From an uncultured Dorea sp. (GTDB taxonomy: Bacteria > Bacillota > Clostridia > Lachnospirales > Lachnospiraceae), in contig CAJUFA010000002.1 in assembly GCA_910585725.1 (NCBI GenBank), positions 124,001-188,000 on the forward strand: 64,000 nucleotides of DNA, given 5' to 3'. Both the position numbers and the translations under genes were made by a program. This document shows, piece after piece, positions 9,199 through 18,463 of the stretch (the stretch's first letter is position 1; each line of letters begins with the position of its first letter). The notes beneath the pieces are model-generated. The model did not search any database, had not been told where the DNA came from, and saw only the letters and a list, made by a program, of their open reading frames with translations.

Positions 9199-10263
9199 CT
9201 ATAGAGTATTCTCAGCAGAGCATACTCCTATAACCTTTATATAATCTTCAGTCTTGTCCCTCATAATATGAAAGCCCAGCTCCAACTGTTCCGGTAAAAG
9301 ACGATGTGTAATTAACTCTTCCGGAGCAATTCTTTTTTGTTCCAGACGCGTCATTACATAATGCCAATCGTCCCCCGGATCGTTCGTAAAGGAGGAATTC
9401 CAGGTTCCCATCACCGTCATCTGATCCCTGAGAATCTTCCAATATACTGATTTCTCAAGATTCATCTCTCCAATCGGATTCCCAACCAACATAATTCTTC
9501 CAGAAAAAGACGTCTGGCTCAATGCCTGCGTCAGTGTCTCATTCCTACCGACACATTCGAAAAAGACGTCTGCTCCCAGACCATTCGTCCTCTCCATCAG
9601 CCAACGAGTCGTATCACCCTCTCTGATATCGCAATAAGCGTCTTCCTGAAGCCCCAGCCTTAAGAGCGTTTGTTTCTGAAAATCTTTATTTCCGAATACG
9701 AAGATATCCCTCATCCCTGCTTCTCTCAAAAACAAAAACAGCAGCATTCCTATCGTACCCGCGCCGCAGATTACGATCCTGTCGAATACGCAAGGACTGA
9801 TCCGCCTCATGGCATGAACCGCCACCGCCATAGGCTCCATCATGGCCGCGGCCTCAAAAGACACGTGGTCAGGAAGCCGTATAAGATTCTCTGCGGGAAC
9901 CGCCACAAATTCCGCAAATCCGCCGTCTCTGCGAGAACCGAGGTAACTGTAATTCCTGCACATCTCATACTGCTTCCGGCTGCACGGAGGGCATTCTCTG
10001 CACGGAATCAGAGGAAAAACACCCACTCTTTTTCCTTTTAAATCCGTATCCGCGTCAATTCCTGTCTTCACCACCACGCCAGAGAACTCATGTCCCGGAA
10101 TTAACGGATGTCTATAAGCTCCGTTCTGATAGATACGAGGGATATCTGAGCCGCAGATTCCGGCCGCTCTGACCTGAATCAATACTTCTCTTTCCTTTAG
10201 ATCAGGTTCTTCCACTTCTTCAAACCTGATATCTCCAATACCATGCAGAACCCATGCTTTCAT
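9199..10263 (-). CDS. Zinc-dependent polyol-phosphate-type dehydrogenase (TarJ-like)
   Basis: A 354-residue medium-chain dehydrogenase. Catalytic zinc ligands are visible as C37 (GICGSD) and H58-E59 (PGHEFSG). The structural zinc lobe has CRECPPCSRKQYEMC, and the cofactor site contains GAGTIGM. The start overlaps the upstream cytidylyltransferase by four bases (ATGA), so the two are coupled. A dehydrogenase paired with an IspD-family cytidylyltransferase is the arrangement of TarJ-TarI, which make ribitol-5-phosphate and CDP-ribitol for wall polymers. That assignment is inferred from the pairing. The sequence alone could equally be annotated as a galactitol- or sorbitol-type dehydrogenase. 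Confidence 0.75.
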   Translation of the reverse strand: MKAWVLHGIGDIRFEEVEEPDLKEREVLIQVRAAGICGSDIPRIYQNGAYRHPLIPGHEFSGVVVKTGIDADTDLKGKRVGVFPLIPCRECPPCSRKQYEMCRNYSYLGSRRDGGFAEFVAVPAENLIRLPDHVSFEAAAMMEPMAVAVHAMRRISPCVFDRIVICGAGTIGMLLFLFLREAGMRDIFVFGNKDFQKQTLLRLGLQEDAYCDIREGDTTRWLMERTNGLGADVFFECVGRNETLTQALSQTSFSGRIMLVGNPIGEMNLEKSVYWKILRDQMTVMGTWNSSFTNDPGDDWHYVMTRLEQKRIAPEELITHRLLPEQLELGFHIMRDKTEDYIKVIGVCSAENTL

Positions 10264-10961
10264 CTATACTTCTCCTCCTCTATCTCTCGAAATCTCTGCA
10301 GATCTTCCATCGTCGTGATCTTAAAATTCCTCTCGTCGCCAGGGATCATCGCCACATCCAGACCCGCTATAACAGCCGGTTCCGTAGAACCATTGATCTT
10401 AAGAATCTGCTTTGGGCATAATTGACGGTTCGCTTCATAATAAGCGCCGAGCCGGAACATTTCCGGAGCTTGTCCTGCATAAATCTCGCTTCTATTTAAC
10501 AAAGATTTAACAGTCTTTCCATCCGAACTTAAGTAAACCGTATCCTTCATAGGCAGTACCGGAAGAACACCGTCATGCCCCGCCGCTCCTTCTATACAAT
10601 CCGTAATCTGACTTTCCCGAAGCAGCGGACGGGCAGCGTCATGGATCAAAACATAATCCATATCCTCTGCATACAATCGGATATCTTCCAACCCATGAAA
10701 AATCGAAAGCTGACGGTTTTCACCCGGCGCCGAAAAACCTCTGAACTTCCTGTCAAACCCCTCCGCTGTTATCCACTTCTCAATCTGTTCTCTCCAGGCA
10801 GGTTCCGCGACAATCTGGACGGCGTCAATCTCTTTATGCCGGTACAGACACTCTATGCTGTAGGAAATGACAGGTCTTCCCCCCACCTCTATATATTGTT
10901 TCGGTATGTCTGACGCAAGCCTGCTGCCCGTGCCGCCAGATAAAATTAGCGCAATAATCAT
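10260..10961 (-). CDS. IspD/TarI family cytidylyltransferase
   Basis: A 233-residue nucleotidyltransferase of the IspD/TarI family, with the CTP-binding loop SGGTGSRLASDIPKQY near the N-terminus, VLIHDAARPL in the middle and the C-terminal FKITTMEDL signature. The family transfers CMP to methylerythritol 4-phosphate (IspD) or ribitol 5-phosphate (TarI). The four-base overlap with a zinc dehydrogenase favours a CDP-ribitol type role, but IspD itself cannot be excluded because no other isoprenoid gene is in view. A second family member sits in the glycan operon at 24.5-25.2 kb. Confidence 0.8.
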   Translation of the reverse strand: MIIALILSGGTGSRLASDIPKQYIEVGGRPVISYSIECLYRHKEIDAVQIVAEPAWREQIEKWITAEGFDRKFRGFSAPGENRQLSIFHGLEDIRLYAEDMDYVLIHDAARPLLRESQITDCIEGAAGHDGVLPVLPMKDTVYLSSDGKTVKSLLNRSEIYAGQAPEMFRLGAYYEANRQLCPKQILKINGSTEPAVIAGLDVAMIPGDERNFKITTMEDLQRFREIEEEKYR

Positions 10962-11022
10962 AACTCCCTCTCCATTCGACGCTCCATCCGGTCAAAAATC
11001 AGCTGGAACGCCGACACCGAAT

Positions 11023-11910
11023 CTAATCATTGGCGTTCAGCCATTCCTTCATAAGCTCCACATATCTGTCCGTATCCTCCACGAAACACATATGTCTGCA
11101 GGTACGGAATAACTCCCATCTGGAATTCGGAATTCGGTCATACATGTATTTCGCTATGTAAGGAGTACACAGATCATTTCCTCCGTTGATCACCAGCGCC
11201 GGCTCTTTGATATCCTTAAGCTGTTCTGTCACATCATAATCTTTCAGGGTCCCAAGGGGCGTATACTCATTGGGTCCCCAGCCTACGACATAAGCCTCCC
11301 TCCCCATTTTCCTCGGGCGTCTCAGGCATTCCGGCGAATCTTCCGTCACCTCGCCCGCAGCGTGGCGAAGCATATATTCCGCTTCCGCCGCAATATACCC
11401 CGGATCACTGTAGTCGTTATCCTCCATCGCTTTCTTGATCGAAGCCTGCATCTCCTGCGGCAGTTCCTGAATCAAACGCTGCTGCTCTTCTCCCCACATC
11501 CAGGAGGCCGGAAGAGTACTGGAGAGTATCAGACTTTTAAGTCCTTTCGGTTTGCGGCTGCATACATACTCCAAAAGCTGCATGCCTCCCCATGACTGCC
11601 CCAGCAGATGTATCTCCTCAAGTCCCAGATGCTCTCTGATGGCAGCCAATTCATCGATCCATGTCTTTGAATTCCACAGATCCGGCCGATTCTCCACGTA
11701 AGATTCTCCGCATCCAAGCTGATCGTACATAACCAGCTCTCGTCCATCCTCCTCGGCTAGACGGTCCAATACTTCAAAATAATTGTGCGTAGAACCCGGA
11801 CCGCCATGAAGCAGAACCAACGGCTTCTTATTCCCCGTCTTCTTTCCTACGATGCGGTAATAAGTCTTATACTCCAGAAACGGCATGTATCCTTCTCTAA
11901 TTTCCATCAT
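11023..11910 (-). CDS. Proline iminopeptidase-family alpha/beta hydrolase
   Basis: A 295-residue alpha/beta hydrolase of the proline iminopeptidase (S33) type. It has the oxyanion motif HGGPGSTHN, the family phrase YDQLGCGES, and the nucleophile elbow GQSWGG. The Asp and His of the triad are probably in GGNDLC and CRHMCFVED near the C-terminus. No signal peptide, so cytoplasmic. AGGTTTTGTA precedes an ATGATG start. It likely releases N-terminal residues from short peptides; the preferred residue is not deducible. Confidence 0.85.
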   Translation of the reverse strand: MMEIREGYMPFLEYKTYYRIVGKKTGNKKPLVLLHGGPGSTHNYFEVLDRLAEEDGRELVMYDQLGCGESYVENRPDLWNSKTWIDELAAIREHLGLEEIHLLGQSWGGMQLLEYVCSRKPKGLKSLILSSTLPASWMWGEEQQRLIQELPQEMQASIKKAMEDNDYSDPGYIAAEAEYMLRHAAGEVTEDSPECLRRPRKMGREAYVVGWGPNEYTPLGTLKDYDVTEQLKDIKEPALVINGGNDLCTPYIAKYMYDRIPNSRWELFRTCRHMCFVEDTDRYVELMKEWLNAND

Positions 11911-11968
11911 TACAAAACCTCCTCGTTTTTTAACTTATCTTTGTTTATTATAGATATCTTCCCGAAAG

Positions 11969-12397
11969 TTAGCAAGACTCCTTTTGCCCATAATACTTCT
12001 CAACATCTTCTTTTAGTTTTTGAAACAGAGGATAATATACCTTTATGATATCCTGAAATTTTTCTGCTGCAAAAAATCCAAGAATTTCCATCTCTTTTAT
12101 TAATATATCCCTCATCACTTTCCACGAAATATCAAAAGTAAGATTGAAATTCAACAATTCATTGTTAATACTATCGTAATCAAAAATATCTATCTTCCGA
12201 AGTGTATCTATCTCCGAAATAGCTTCCTCCAGATGAAGTATATCTCTGCATCCATAGACGACAAAATCTATATCGCTCGTCGGCGCCGCAGTTCCTGCAG
12301 CAAAAGAGCCGAATAACTCCAGCCGTTTTACACCGTTTACTTTACAGATCTCTGTAACCCTGTCTATCACCTCTGAAATCGGCATGATATCCTTCAT
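11969..12397 (-). CDS. MNT-type nucleotidyltransferase domain protein
   Basis: A 142-residue protein with the minimal nucleotidyltransferase signature GSFAAGTAAPTSDIDF, giving the GS...DxD metal site. The start at 12397 overlaps the esterase stop by four bases (ATGA) and has GGGAG upstream; a longer in-frame reading from 12427 is less likely. MNT proteins are commonly antitoxins paired with HEPT toxins, but no HEPT gene lies next to it. The C-terminal 50 residues (MEILGFFAAEKFQDI onward) are helical and may be a HEPT-like remnant or fusion. Its function is open. Confidence 0.7.
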   Translation of the reverse strand: MKDIMPISEVIDRVTEICKVNGVKRLELFGSFAAGTAAPTSDIDFVVYGCRDILHLEEAISEIDTLRKIDIFDYDSINNELLNFNLTFDISWKVMRDILIKEMEILGFFAAEKFQDIIKVYYPLFQKLKEDVEKYYGQKESC

Positions 12398-13200
12398 CGG
12401 CAGTTCTCCCTGTCTCCCAGCCACCAATCCAATACATCCTTTATCTTCTCATCCCAATATTTCCACTGATGATCCCCTTCGGACTCACTGCTGCTTAATT
12501 CATATCCCAGATCCTGCACATGTTTCCAGGTTTTCAGATTGCCCTGATACAGGAAATCCTCTGTACCGCACCACGCGTACAGACGAGGGCGTTCCTGATT
12601 CGAAGCCGCAAGCTTATCCGCCAGAGCCAGGATATCATCATCCGAGCCCTCCAGCCGGCAGATATCACCGAAAATCCCCTTGAACAGCGGAAACCTGTCT
12701 GCCATTTCTCTCTCCGTCCGCCTGTAATCTTCCACAATATCCAACGCCCCCGACAAGGACGCCGCCGCGCCGAATGTATCGCCTGCCCGAAGCCCCAGTT
12801 TCCATGCGCCGTACCCTCCCATGGATAATCCCGCCGCCAGCGTATCCTCTCTCTTCTCAGACATCTGAGGAAAGAATTCCCGGCAGATACGCGGCAGTTC
12901 CTCTGAGATAAAGGTCCAGTATCTCATCCCGTAAGTAGTATCCGTGTAAAATCCCAAATGAGTCGTCGGCATCACCACCGCGATCCCCAGGCTGCTTACA
13001 TAACGCTCAATCGAAGTCCTGCGCTGCCAGGTCGTGTGGTCGTCGCTCATTCCATGTAAGAGGTACATGGTCTTATACTTCCCGTTCTCCGCCTTTCCTT
13101 CCATACCGATCTGCCCGCTTGTCTGCTGGGGCAGGATCACGTCCATGTTCATGCTCATACCAAGCACGTCCGAAAAAAAATCTACATGCATCAACGCCAT
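12394..13200 (-). CDS. Esterase (esterase D / tributyrin-esterase type)
   Basis: A 268-residue alpha/beta hydrolase. The start at 13200 is chosen because a perfect AGGAGG precedes it and the family N-terminus (MALMHVDFFSDVLGM) begins there; the open frame extends 55 codons further with no family resemblance. Motifs: YLLHGMSDDHTTW oxyanion region, AAGLSMGGYGAW nucleophile elbow, and a C-terminal GDHQWKYW catalytic His. Likely a cytoplasmic carboxylesterase acting on short acyl or acetyl esters. It is coupled to the MNT gene downstream. Confidence 0.83.
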   Translation of the reverse strand: MALMHVDFFSDVLGMSMNMDVILPQQTSGQIGMEGKAENGKYKTMYLLHGMSDDHTTWQRRTSIERYVSSLGIAVVMPTTHLGFYTDTTYGMRYWTFISEELPRICREFFPQMSEKREDTLAAGLSMGGYGAWKLGLRAGDTFGAAASLSGALDIVEDYRRTEREMADRFPLFKGIFGDICRLEGSDDDILALADKLAASNQERPRLYAWCGTEDFLYQGNLKTWKHVQDLGYELSSSESEGDHQWKYWDEKIKDVLDWWLGDRENCR

Positions 13201-13277
13201 TTTCTCATCCTCCTTCTGCTCTTTTCTGCCAATACGCCAATTTCTTGCAGTTATGATATTTTTTGCAGTTATAATAT

Positions 13278-13694
13278 CTATTGACAGGTAATCGCGCCTG
13301 CGCAGCATACCCTGACGCATGCCGGTTCTCTTCCCCGGCGCAGCCGGCCGATACACCCGTCGCACTTCTCCATCTTCCCGTCCTTGTTAAAATGAATCAC
13401 CTTCTTCGGACAGACCTCCTGGCAGACTCTGCATCCGGTGCATTTCTCCAGATCTACAAGAATCAGACCATACTCCTCTTCTCTGTATACGGCTCCTTCC
13501 CGGCACGCTTTCATGCAAAGCCCGCAGTGTATACAGCCTTCACAGATATTCTTCTGGAAACCTTCTTCTATAACGGTTCGAATGGCTCTGCGGCTGCACG
13601 CGTCTTCCTCCTCCGGAGAATGACGCTCTGCAATACACGCCGTGTGGCACGCATAACACCCTACGCACCTTTCTTCATTAAATGTTATCTTCAT
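13278..13694 (-). CDS. Four-cluster ferredoxin, electron-transfer subunit for the molybdoenzyme
   Basis: A 138-residue protein of the DmsB/HycB type, with cysteine clusters beginning CVGCYAC, CEGCIHC, CTGCRVC and CDGCIG, consistent with several 4Fe-4S centres. It sits 82 bp downstream of the molybdopterin oxidoreductase on the same strand, and such pairs usually form a catalytic subunit plus an electron-transfer subunit. There is no signal peptide, so the complex is probably cytoplasmic. No membrane anchor subunit is encoded nearby. Confidence 0.85.
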   Translation of the reverse strand: MKITFNEERCVGCYACHTACIAERHSPEEEDACSRRAIRTVIEEGFQKNICEGCIHCGLCMKACREGAVYREEEYGLILVDLEKCTGCRVCQEVCPKKVIHFNKDGKMEKCDGCIGRLRRGREPACVRVCCAGAITCQ

Positions 13695-13776
13695 ACTCTC
13701 TGATGTTCATCCTTTCCAAATAATCATGTCTGCTTTGCCTGCCGCCCGCTCATCTTATGTCCCCTCCCGTCAGGGG

Positions 13777-15855
13777 CTATTTCATTGTCTCAATCCTGCA
13801 GAAATACCCCTTGAAACCCGGAAAACCCGATATAGGATCCAGATAATCCCTGCCGATCAGCTCGTTGGCGTCCCCTTTTGGATTCCCATGATAGATATAT
13901 ACGACTCCCGGCTTTCCCTGGACGTTATAGGCTGCGGTTCCCGTAATCTCACCCGACGGCGAGACTACCCTGACGGCTTTACCGTCTTCTGCGCCATATC
14001 TCTTTCCGTCCTCCGGATGGATCTCCACCAACGGTACTTTTTCTATGTTATTCAGCCACGGCATTCTGTAAAGTCTTGAATGAAATAGCTGCGGCTTCCT
14101 GCTTCCGGTATTCAAGATCAGCGGAAACGCGTCCCTGTCAACCGCCGGATTCTCCCGATAGTCGCGGTAAACCGGAAGCCCGTCATATCCGTGACTGTCC
14201 TTATAACGCTCCAACACCAGAGAATCTAACTCTGCCTTGCCGGAAGGCGTATGGAATGGCTCGCTCTCATAAGTCTTCACCCTGGGCGGGAAGATATTCC
14301 TTCCCTCCATCCCTTCCGGATGCGCCTTAAGTTCATTAAGCGTGATCCCGGAGGGTTTCAGAATATGCTCCATATAGGCTTCATATCCCCCTTCTAGCAC
14401 GTCGTCGCTCAACGTCCGGTCTCTGAGCTTCATCCTTCGGAACACTTCCATAATGATCTCAATATCATTCTTACTCTCTCCTACCGGCTCGATCGCCCGG
14501 TTCGAGAAGAAGAATCTGCTTCCCCGTCCTACATGTACCTGCTCTCTCTCATAGGATGTACATGCCGGAAGTATCAGATCTGCCGCCATGGATGACTCGG
14601 ACATGAACAGCTCCACATTTACATAAAAGTCCAGCTTCTCAAGCGCCGCCTTAAGACGCTTTGGCTGCGGCCACATGCGATGGTTCAGCCCCATAGCAAA
14701 TACCGCTTTGACCGGGTACGGTTTCTCCTCTTCTATGTAATCCGCGAGCCGGATACACTGGGCCTCATCACAGGACAAATCGAACCAGACGGGGAACTCC
14801 TTCTGCCCGATCGCTTCTTCTTTATCATAACGGCGAACCTGTCCGAATTCATTTGCCGGTGAAAACGGTCCGGGCTGTGTCCGGTTGCCGCCCTCCACAT
14901 CGTAATTCCCCGTCAGCGCGATCAAAGAAAATACCGCCCGATAATTCTGCACGCCGTTGATATGATGCACCACAGGCGACGCCGAGAACATCAGACCCGC
15001 CGGGCCGTTTCCCCCATAAGTCCTTGCCGCCTGCCGAATCTTCTCCGCCGGAACGCCCGTAATCTTCTCGGCCTTCTCAGGCGGGAATTCCTGTACATAC
15101 TCCCGGTATTCCCGAAAACCATAGACATACTTTTCTACAAATTCTTTGTCGTACAACTCTTCTTCTATTATTACCTGCGCCATAGACAACGCCAGCGCAC
15201 CGTCCGTCCCCGGAACCGGCTGCAAATGAATGTCCGCGTCGTGAGCCGTCACCGTATGGCGGGGATCTACATCGATCACCTTGACGCCTCTATCCTTCAA
15301 TCCCTGAAATGCCTTACTCATGGGCGTATTCGTATGATACAGATTCGAACTCCAGATCAGCAATGTCTTCGCATTCTTAAGATCCGGACCGCATATCCCA
15401 TTCCCAAATATAGACCGCCACGCCAGAGCCGCCGCCTGGAAACAGGTACTCGACTCCGTGCAGAAATTCGGCGATCCATATGCATTAGAAAGCCGAAGCA
15501 GGGCGGGACGATACCATTTGGAATAGCCGGCGTAGAAGACGGCCGACCTCGCGCCATACTCGCTGCGGATTCTAAGAAGATTCTCCGCAATCAAATCATA
15601 GGCTTCATCCCAGGAAATCCGTTCAAACCGTCCTTCTCCTCTTTTACCGACACGCTTCATCGGATACTGGATTCTCTCTTTATTATAAACATACTGCGCC
15701 GCGGCAGCCCCCTTGGCGCAAAGCCCTCCCGACTGCATCGGGGTGTTGCGCGCACCTTCCACGGATATCAATCTTCCGTCTCTGACATACGCGTCCACTT
15801 CGCAGCAGGGACCGCAAGTGGAGCAGGTTGTTTTTACAATCTTTGTCTCTGACAT
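13777..15855 (-). CDS. Molybdopterin-dependent oxidoreductase (DMSO reductase superfamily), substrate unknown
   Basis: A 692-residue catalytic subunit. The N-terminal CxxCxxxC motif (TCSTCGPCCEVD) and a later GGLCAKG provide a 4Fe-4S site. SSTCFQAAALAW offers a candidate Mo/W-ligand cysteine, and the C-terminal half has the bis-MGD binding domain (NTGSRKPQLFHS, HPEDG). No twin-arginine signal, so cytoplasmic. No in-frame TGA, so not a selenoprotein. The overall form resembles the group containing acetylene hydratase and gut catechol dehydroxylases, but the substrate cannot be inferred. The ferredoxin downstream is its likely partner. Confidence 0.82.
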   Translation of the reverse strand: MSETKIVKTTCSTCGPCCEVDAYVRDGRLISVEGARNTPMQSGGLCAKGAAAAQYVYNKERIQYPMKRVGKRGEGRFERISWDEAYDLIAENLLRIRSEYGARSAVFYAGYSKWYRPALLRLSNAYGSPNFCTESSTCFQAAALAWRSIFGNGICGPDLKNAKTLLIWSSNLYHTNTPMSKAFQGLKDRGVKVIDVDPRHTVTAHDADIHLQPVPGTDGALALSMAQVIIEEELYDKEFVEKYVYGFREYREYVQEFPPEKAEKITGVPAEKIRQAARTYGGNGPAGLMFSASPVVHHINGVQNYRAVFSLIALTGNYDVEGGNRTQPGPFSPANEFGQVRRYDKEEAIGQKEFPVWFDLSCDEAQCIRLADYIEEEKPYPVKAVFAMGLNHRMWPQPKRLKAALEKLDFYVNVELFMSESSMAADLILPACTSYEREQVHVGRGSRFFFSNRAIEPVGESKNDIEIIMEVFRRMKLRDRTLSDDVLEGGYEAYMEHILKPSGITLNELKAHPEGMEGRNIFPPRVKTYESEPFHTPSGKAELDSLVLERYKDSHGYDGLPVYRDYRENPAVDRDAFPLILNTGSRKPQLFHSRLYRMPWLNNIEKVPLVEIHPEDGKRYGAEDGKAVRVVSPSGEITGTAAYNVQGKPGVVYIYHGNPKGDANELIGRDYLDPISGFPGFKGYFCRIETMK

Positions 15856-15965
15856 AACGTCCGCCCTCCAATCTGTTTCTCATCCTATAGACTATAACAT
15901 CTTAACAGCCGTCATGATATCTCTGTTCCACAGATTATAACATCCTGACAGCCGTCTTAATCTTT

Positions 15966-16433
15966 CTATCCCCGCAGCGTAGCAATCAGCCTTTTCTCAC
16001 TCATCAGCAGATCCATTCCTTCCTGCATAGACCTTACGCAGACATCCGCCTCCGCCGCCAGCCCGCCATACATACCTTCCATATCCATCACAGCGACGGA
16101 AAGCCCTGCGATCCGGCACATCAGCACGTCGTTCCGGCCGTTTCCCACGCATATACATCTTCCGGCGCCCAATTTCTCTACGATCTCTTTCTTGGCATGC
16201 GCCGCGTCCGCCGACGGAAATGTCCTGATCTCCACAGGGAGGCCGCCGCATTCTGCTTTCGCGTTTCCATGGGTATCGGCCGTGACCACATAGATCTTGA
16301 ACCTCTCCGCCAGATTCCTCAGCCGTCCCCGCATATCATTCGGAATCAAACCGTCTCTGGCAATCGTTCCATTATAATCCAGTATCAGGTAATCCAAATC
16401 TAACTTCTTATATCCGGGAATCTCTATCGTCAT
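15966..16433 (-). CDS. Small HAD-family phosphatase (soluble P-type ATPase-like)
   Basis: A 155-residue HAD protein. The nucleophile motif is DYNGTIARDG; TADTHG gives motif II, and CVGNGRNDVLMCRIA is the acidic motif IV typical of the compact, capless soluble P-type ATPase-like phosphatases. The start at 16433 is chosen because AGGAGG lies upstream and the family N-terminus begins at MTIEIPGYKK; the open frame extends 16 codons further. Substrate unknown. Divergent from the DMT transporter gene. Confidence 0.78.
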   Translation of the reverse strand: MTIEIPGYKKLDLDYLILDYNGTIARDGLIPNDMRGRLRNLAERFKIYVVTADTHGNAKAECGGLPVEIRTFPSADAAHAKKEIVEKLGAGRCICVGNGRNDVLMCRIAGLSVAVMDMEGMYGGLAAEADVCVRSMQEGMDLLMSEKRLIATLRG

Positions 16434-16493
16434 ATGAATCATCTCCTCCTTCAGCGCTCTTTTTTCGCTCTTCATGCGCACACGTTTTCATTA

Positions 16494-16521
16494 TTGACTT
16501 TTCTTTTCATTCCGCTATAAT
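16494..16521 (+). promoter_or_regulatory. Promoter for the DMT transporter gene
   Basis: TTGACT, 16 bp, TATAAT. This is a near-consensus housekeeping promoter pointing to the transporter gene. It implies a leader of about 125 nt before the start at 16653. The leader has a small AGCCG/CGGCT stem but no known riboswitch was recognised. Confidence 0.7.
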
Positions 16522-16652
16522 ATATCTAGCAAATCATCCGGGCAGAAACCTGAGCCGTAACTTACCGGCTTCATACCATCTTTCTGACGAACGGTACATT
16601 GGATGAACCAACAACGCCACGGAAATACATACACCTGAAAGGAAGTTGAAAT

Positions 16653-17513
16653 ATGCGTACCGAAGAATCTTTTAACCGAAATATCATATATCTGCATATC
16701 GCCGTCATGCTCTTCGGGCTGGCAGGCGTCGCCGCCCAATTCGTAGAAGTTCCCGCAGTACTCGTAGCCCTTGGCCGGGTAGTCTGCTCTTCCCTCCTGC
16801 TGCTCATAATCGCAGCAGCCAGGAAGGATTCCTTACGGCTCAACTCCGGAAAAGATTACTGTATGATCATTCTGACAGGCGCGGTCATGGCGATACACTG
16901 GACTACCTTCTTCCAATCTATACAGGTATCAACGGTAGCGATCGGAACGATTACATTTTCCACCTTCCCGCTGTTCCTGACCTTCATCGAACCGATCGTA
17001 TTCCATGAGAAATTACGGAGTCAGAGCGTTCTAAGCGCCGTACTCCTGCTGATCGGCGTTATAATCACCATCCCCGAATTCTCCATGGCGAACCATACTA
17101 CCATCGGAATCATCTGGGGGATGGTCTCAAGCCTATCCTATGCCGTCCTGACGCTGGCGAACCGCTACTTTTCCCCACGATACGCCGCCCGTACCGTCTG
17201 CCTCTATGAGCAGGGTTCCGCTGCCGTCGTACTTCTTCCGGCATTATTTCTCGTGGAAACGACATGGCGACCTTTGGATCTTGCCGGAATCGCATTCGTC
17301 GGATTCATCTGTACGGCGTTCGCCCATTCCCTGTATGTGTCCGCCCAAAAAAGCGTGAGAGCTCAGACCGCCGGAATCATATCCGGAATGGAAACCGTCT
17401 ATGGAATCTTCTACGCCCTGATTTTTCTGGGAGAAGTGCCAAGCGTACGAGAATTAGCCGGCGGAGTTGTGATATTAGGCGTAGCGATGTACTCCTCAAT
17501 GAAAGCAAAATAA
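16653..17513 (+). CDS. EamA-family DMT transporter
   Basis: A 286-residue integral membrane protein with about ten hydrophobic segments arranged as two EamA repeats; the second begins near GIIWGMVSSLSYAVL. This is the architecture of drug/metabolite exporters. AAAGGAAG precedes the ATG. A strong promoter lies about 130 bp upstream. The substrate cannot be predicted; relatives export amino acids, nucleotides or metabolites. It stands alone, with a terminator hairpin following. Confidence 0.85.
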   Translation: MRTEESFNRNIIYLHIAVMLFGLAGVAAQFVEVPAVLVALGRVVCSSLLLLIIAAARKDSLRLNSGKDYCMIILTGAVMAIHWTTFFQSIQVSTVAIGTITFSTFPLFLTFIEPIVFHEKLRSQSVLSAVLLLIGVIITIPEFSMANHTTIGIIWGMVSSLSYAVLTLANRYFSPRYAARTVCLYEQGSAAVVLLPALFLVETTWRPLDLAGIAFVGFICTAFAHSLYVSAQKSVRAQTAGIISGMETVYGIFYALIFLGEVPSVRELAGGVVILGVAMYSSMKAK

Positions 17514-17523
17514 AACAGCAAAA

Positions 17524-17563
17524 AACAGCCCTATTGTTGATAGTATATCAACTTTGGGCTGTT
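17524..17563 (-). terminator. Nested-hairpin terminator
   Basis: AACAGCCC and GGGCTGTT form the outer stem, and GTTGATA/TATCAAC an inner stem. Read on the minus strand, a T-rich run follows immediately, fitting termination of the epimerase transcript that arrives from the right. On the plus strand the hairpin also follows the transporter stop but lacks a T-run. Confidence 0.65.
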
Positions 17564-17690
17564 GGTTCAATGATTATTAAAAGCTCTCTTTCAAATTTCT
17601 CTCTTCCAAATTCTTCACGACCATCATTCCTTTAAATATGCTATACTAATGTCAGAAATGCTTTACAATAGTATTTTCATATTCTCTATT

Positions 17691-18353
17691 TCAAAAAATC
17701 AGTTCATGGATGTTCTTCAAAGTTTCGCCATAAGACTGTTCTTTTCCAAACAGAAGCGTCGTACCAAGCACGAACCCCGCTACGCCCTTCGGCGCATATT
17801 CCAGAATCTTATCCGCGTTGCAGGCTCCGTCCCAGTAGATCTCAAAGTCCATATCCTCCTTCATAGCCAAAAGCTTCGTAATCTTCTTTCCCACATAAGG
17901 CAGATACATCTGTCCCGCATTGCCGGGATTCACAGACATCACGAGAACCTTCTTCACGATACGCAGCATCTCCATCACCGTCTCCACAGATGTGCCCGGA
18001 TTGATGGCGATACCGGGAATCATCCCGGCGTTGATAATGCTCTGCAGCGTGGTTGACGGATGGTATTCCGCTTCCGGATGGATATAGACCGTATCTCCCT
18101 TACGCAGGTTATTAAGGAACAGATCAATCCGGTTATTGGGATGCTCGATCATCAGATGCACATCCAGCGGTTTTCCCGCCGTCTTCGCTATGTAGCGCAT
18201 GTCGTTCAAAGACATGGCAAAATTCGGGACGTAACGTCCGTCCATAATATCTATATGAAAAGAATCAATGCCGCCCTCTTCTAAGTTCTTTACTTCCTTC
18301 TCCAAATTACCATAGTCGGCACACATCATGGATGCCATAAGTTCAAACTGCAC
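17691..18353 (-). CDS. Ribulose-phosphate/allulose-phosphate 3-epimerase family protein
   Basis: A 220-residue TIM-barrel epimerase. It starts with GTG, six bases after GGGGGAG. Metal and catalytic motifs are visible: HIDIMDGRYVPNF, DVHLMIEHP, and VLVMSVNPGNAGQMY; then a C-terminal DGACNADKI, where ribulose-phosphate epimerases normally have DGG. The DGG-to-DGA change and general divergence favour an allulose-6-phosphate or other pentulose/hexulose-phosphate 3-epimerase over housekeeping Rpe. Monocistronic between two minus-strand units. Confidence 0.8.
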   Translation of the reverse strand: MQFELMASMMCADYGNLEKEVKNLEEGGIDSFHIDIMDGRYVPNFAMSLNDMRYIAKTAGKPLDVHLMIEHPNNRIDLFLNNLRKGDTVYIHPEAEYHPSTTLQSIINAGMIPGIAINPGTSVETVMEMLRIVKKVLVMSVNPGNAGQMYLPYVGKKITKLLAMKEDMDFEIYWDGACNADKILEYAPKGVAGFVLGTTLLFGKEQSYGETLKNIHELIF

Positions 18354-18463
18354 GTCATTCTCCCCCTTATATTTCCAATGTACTGATACATTATAACATG
18401 AATCTTAAGAAAATTGTGTTAAAGACAGCAAATATTGCTTCCATCTGTTTTTATGAAGAATTT

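Noticed and set aside
11969..12397. Complete HEPT-MNT toxin-antitoxin pair
   Set aside because: Only the MNT part is present; no adjacent ORF has the HEPT RxxxxxxH-type pattern.
14962..15852. 296-codon plus-strand open frame inside the molybdoenzyme gene
   Set aside because: Arg/His/Ile-rich composition is typical of an antisense shadow of a GC-rich gene; the minus-strand enzyme is well supported.
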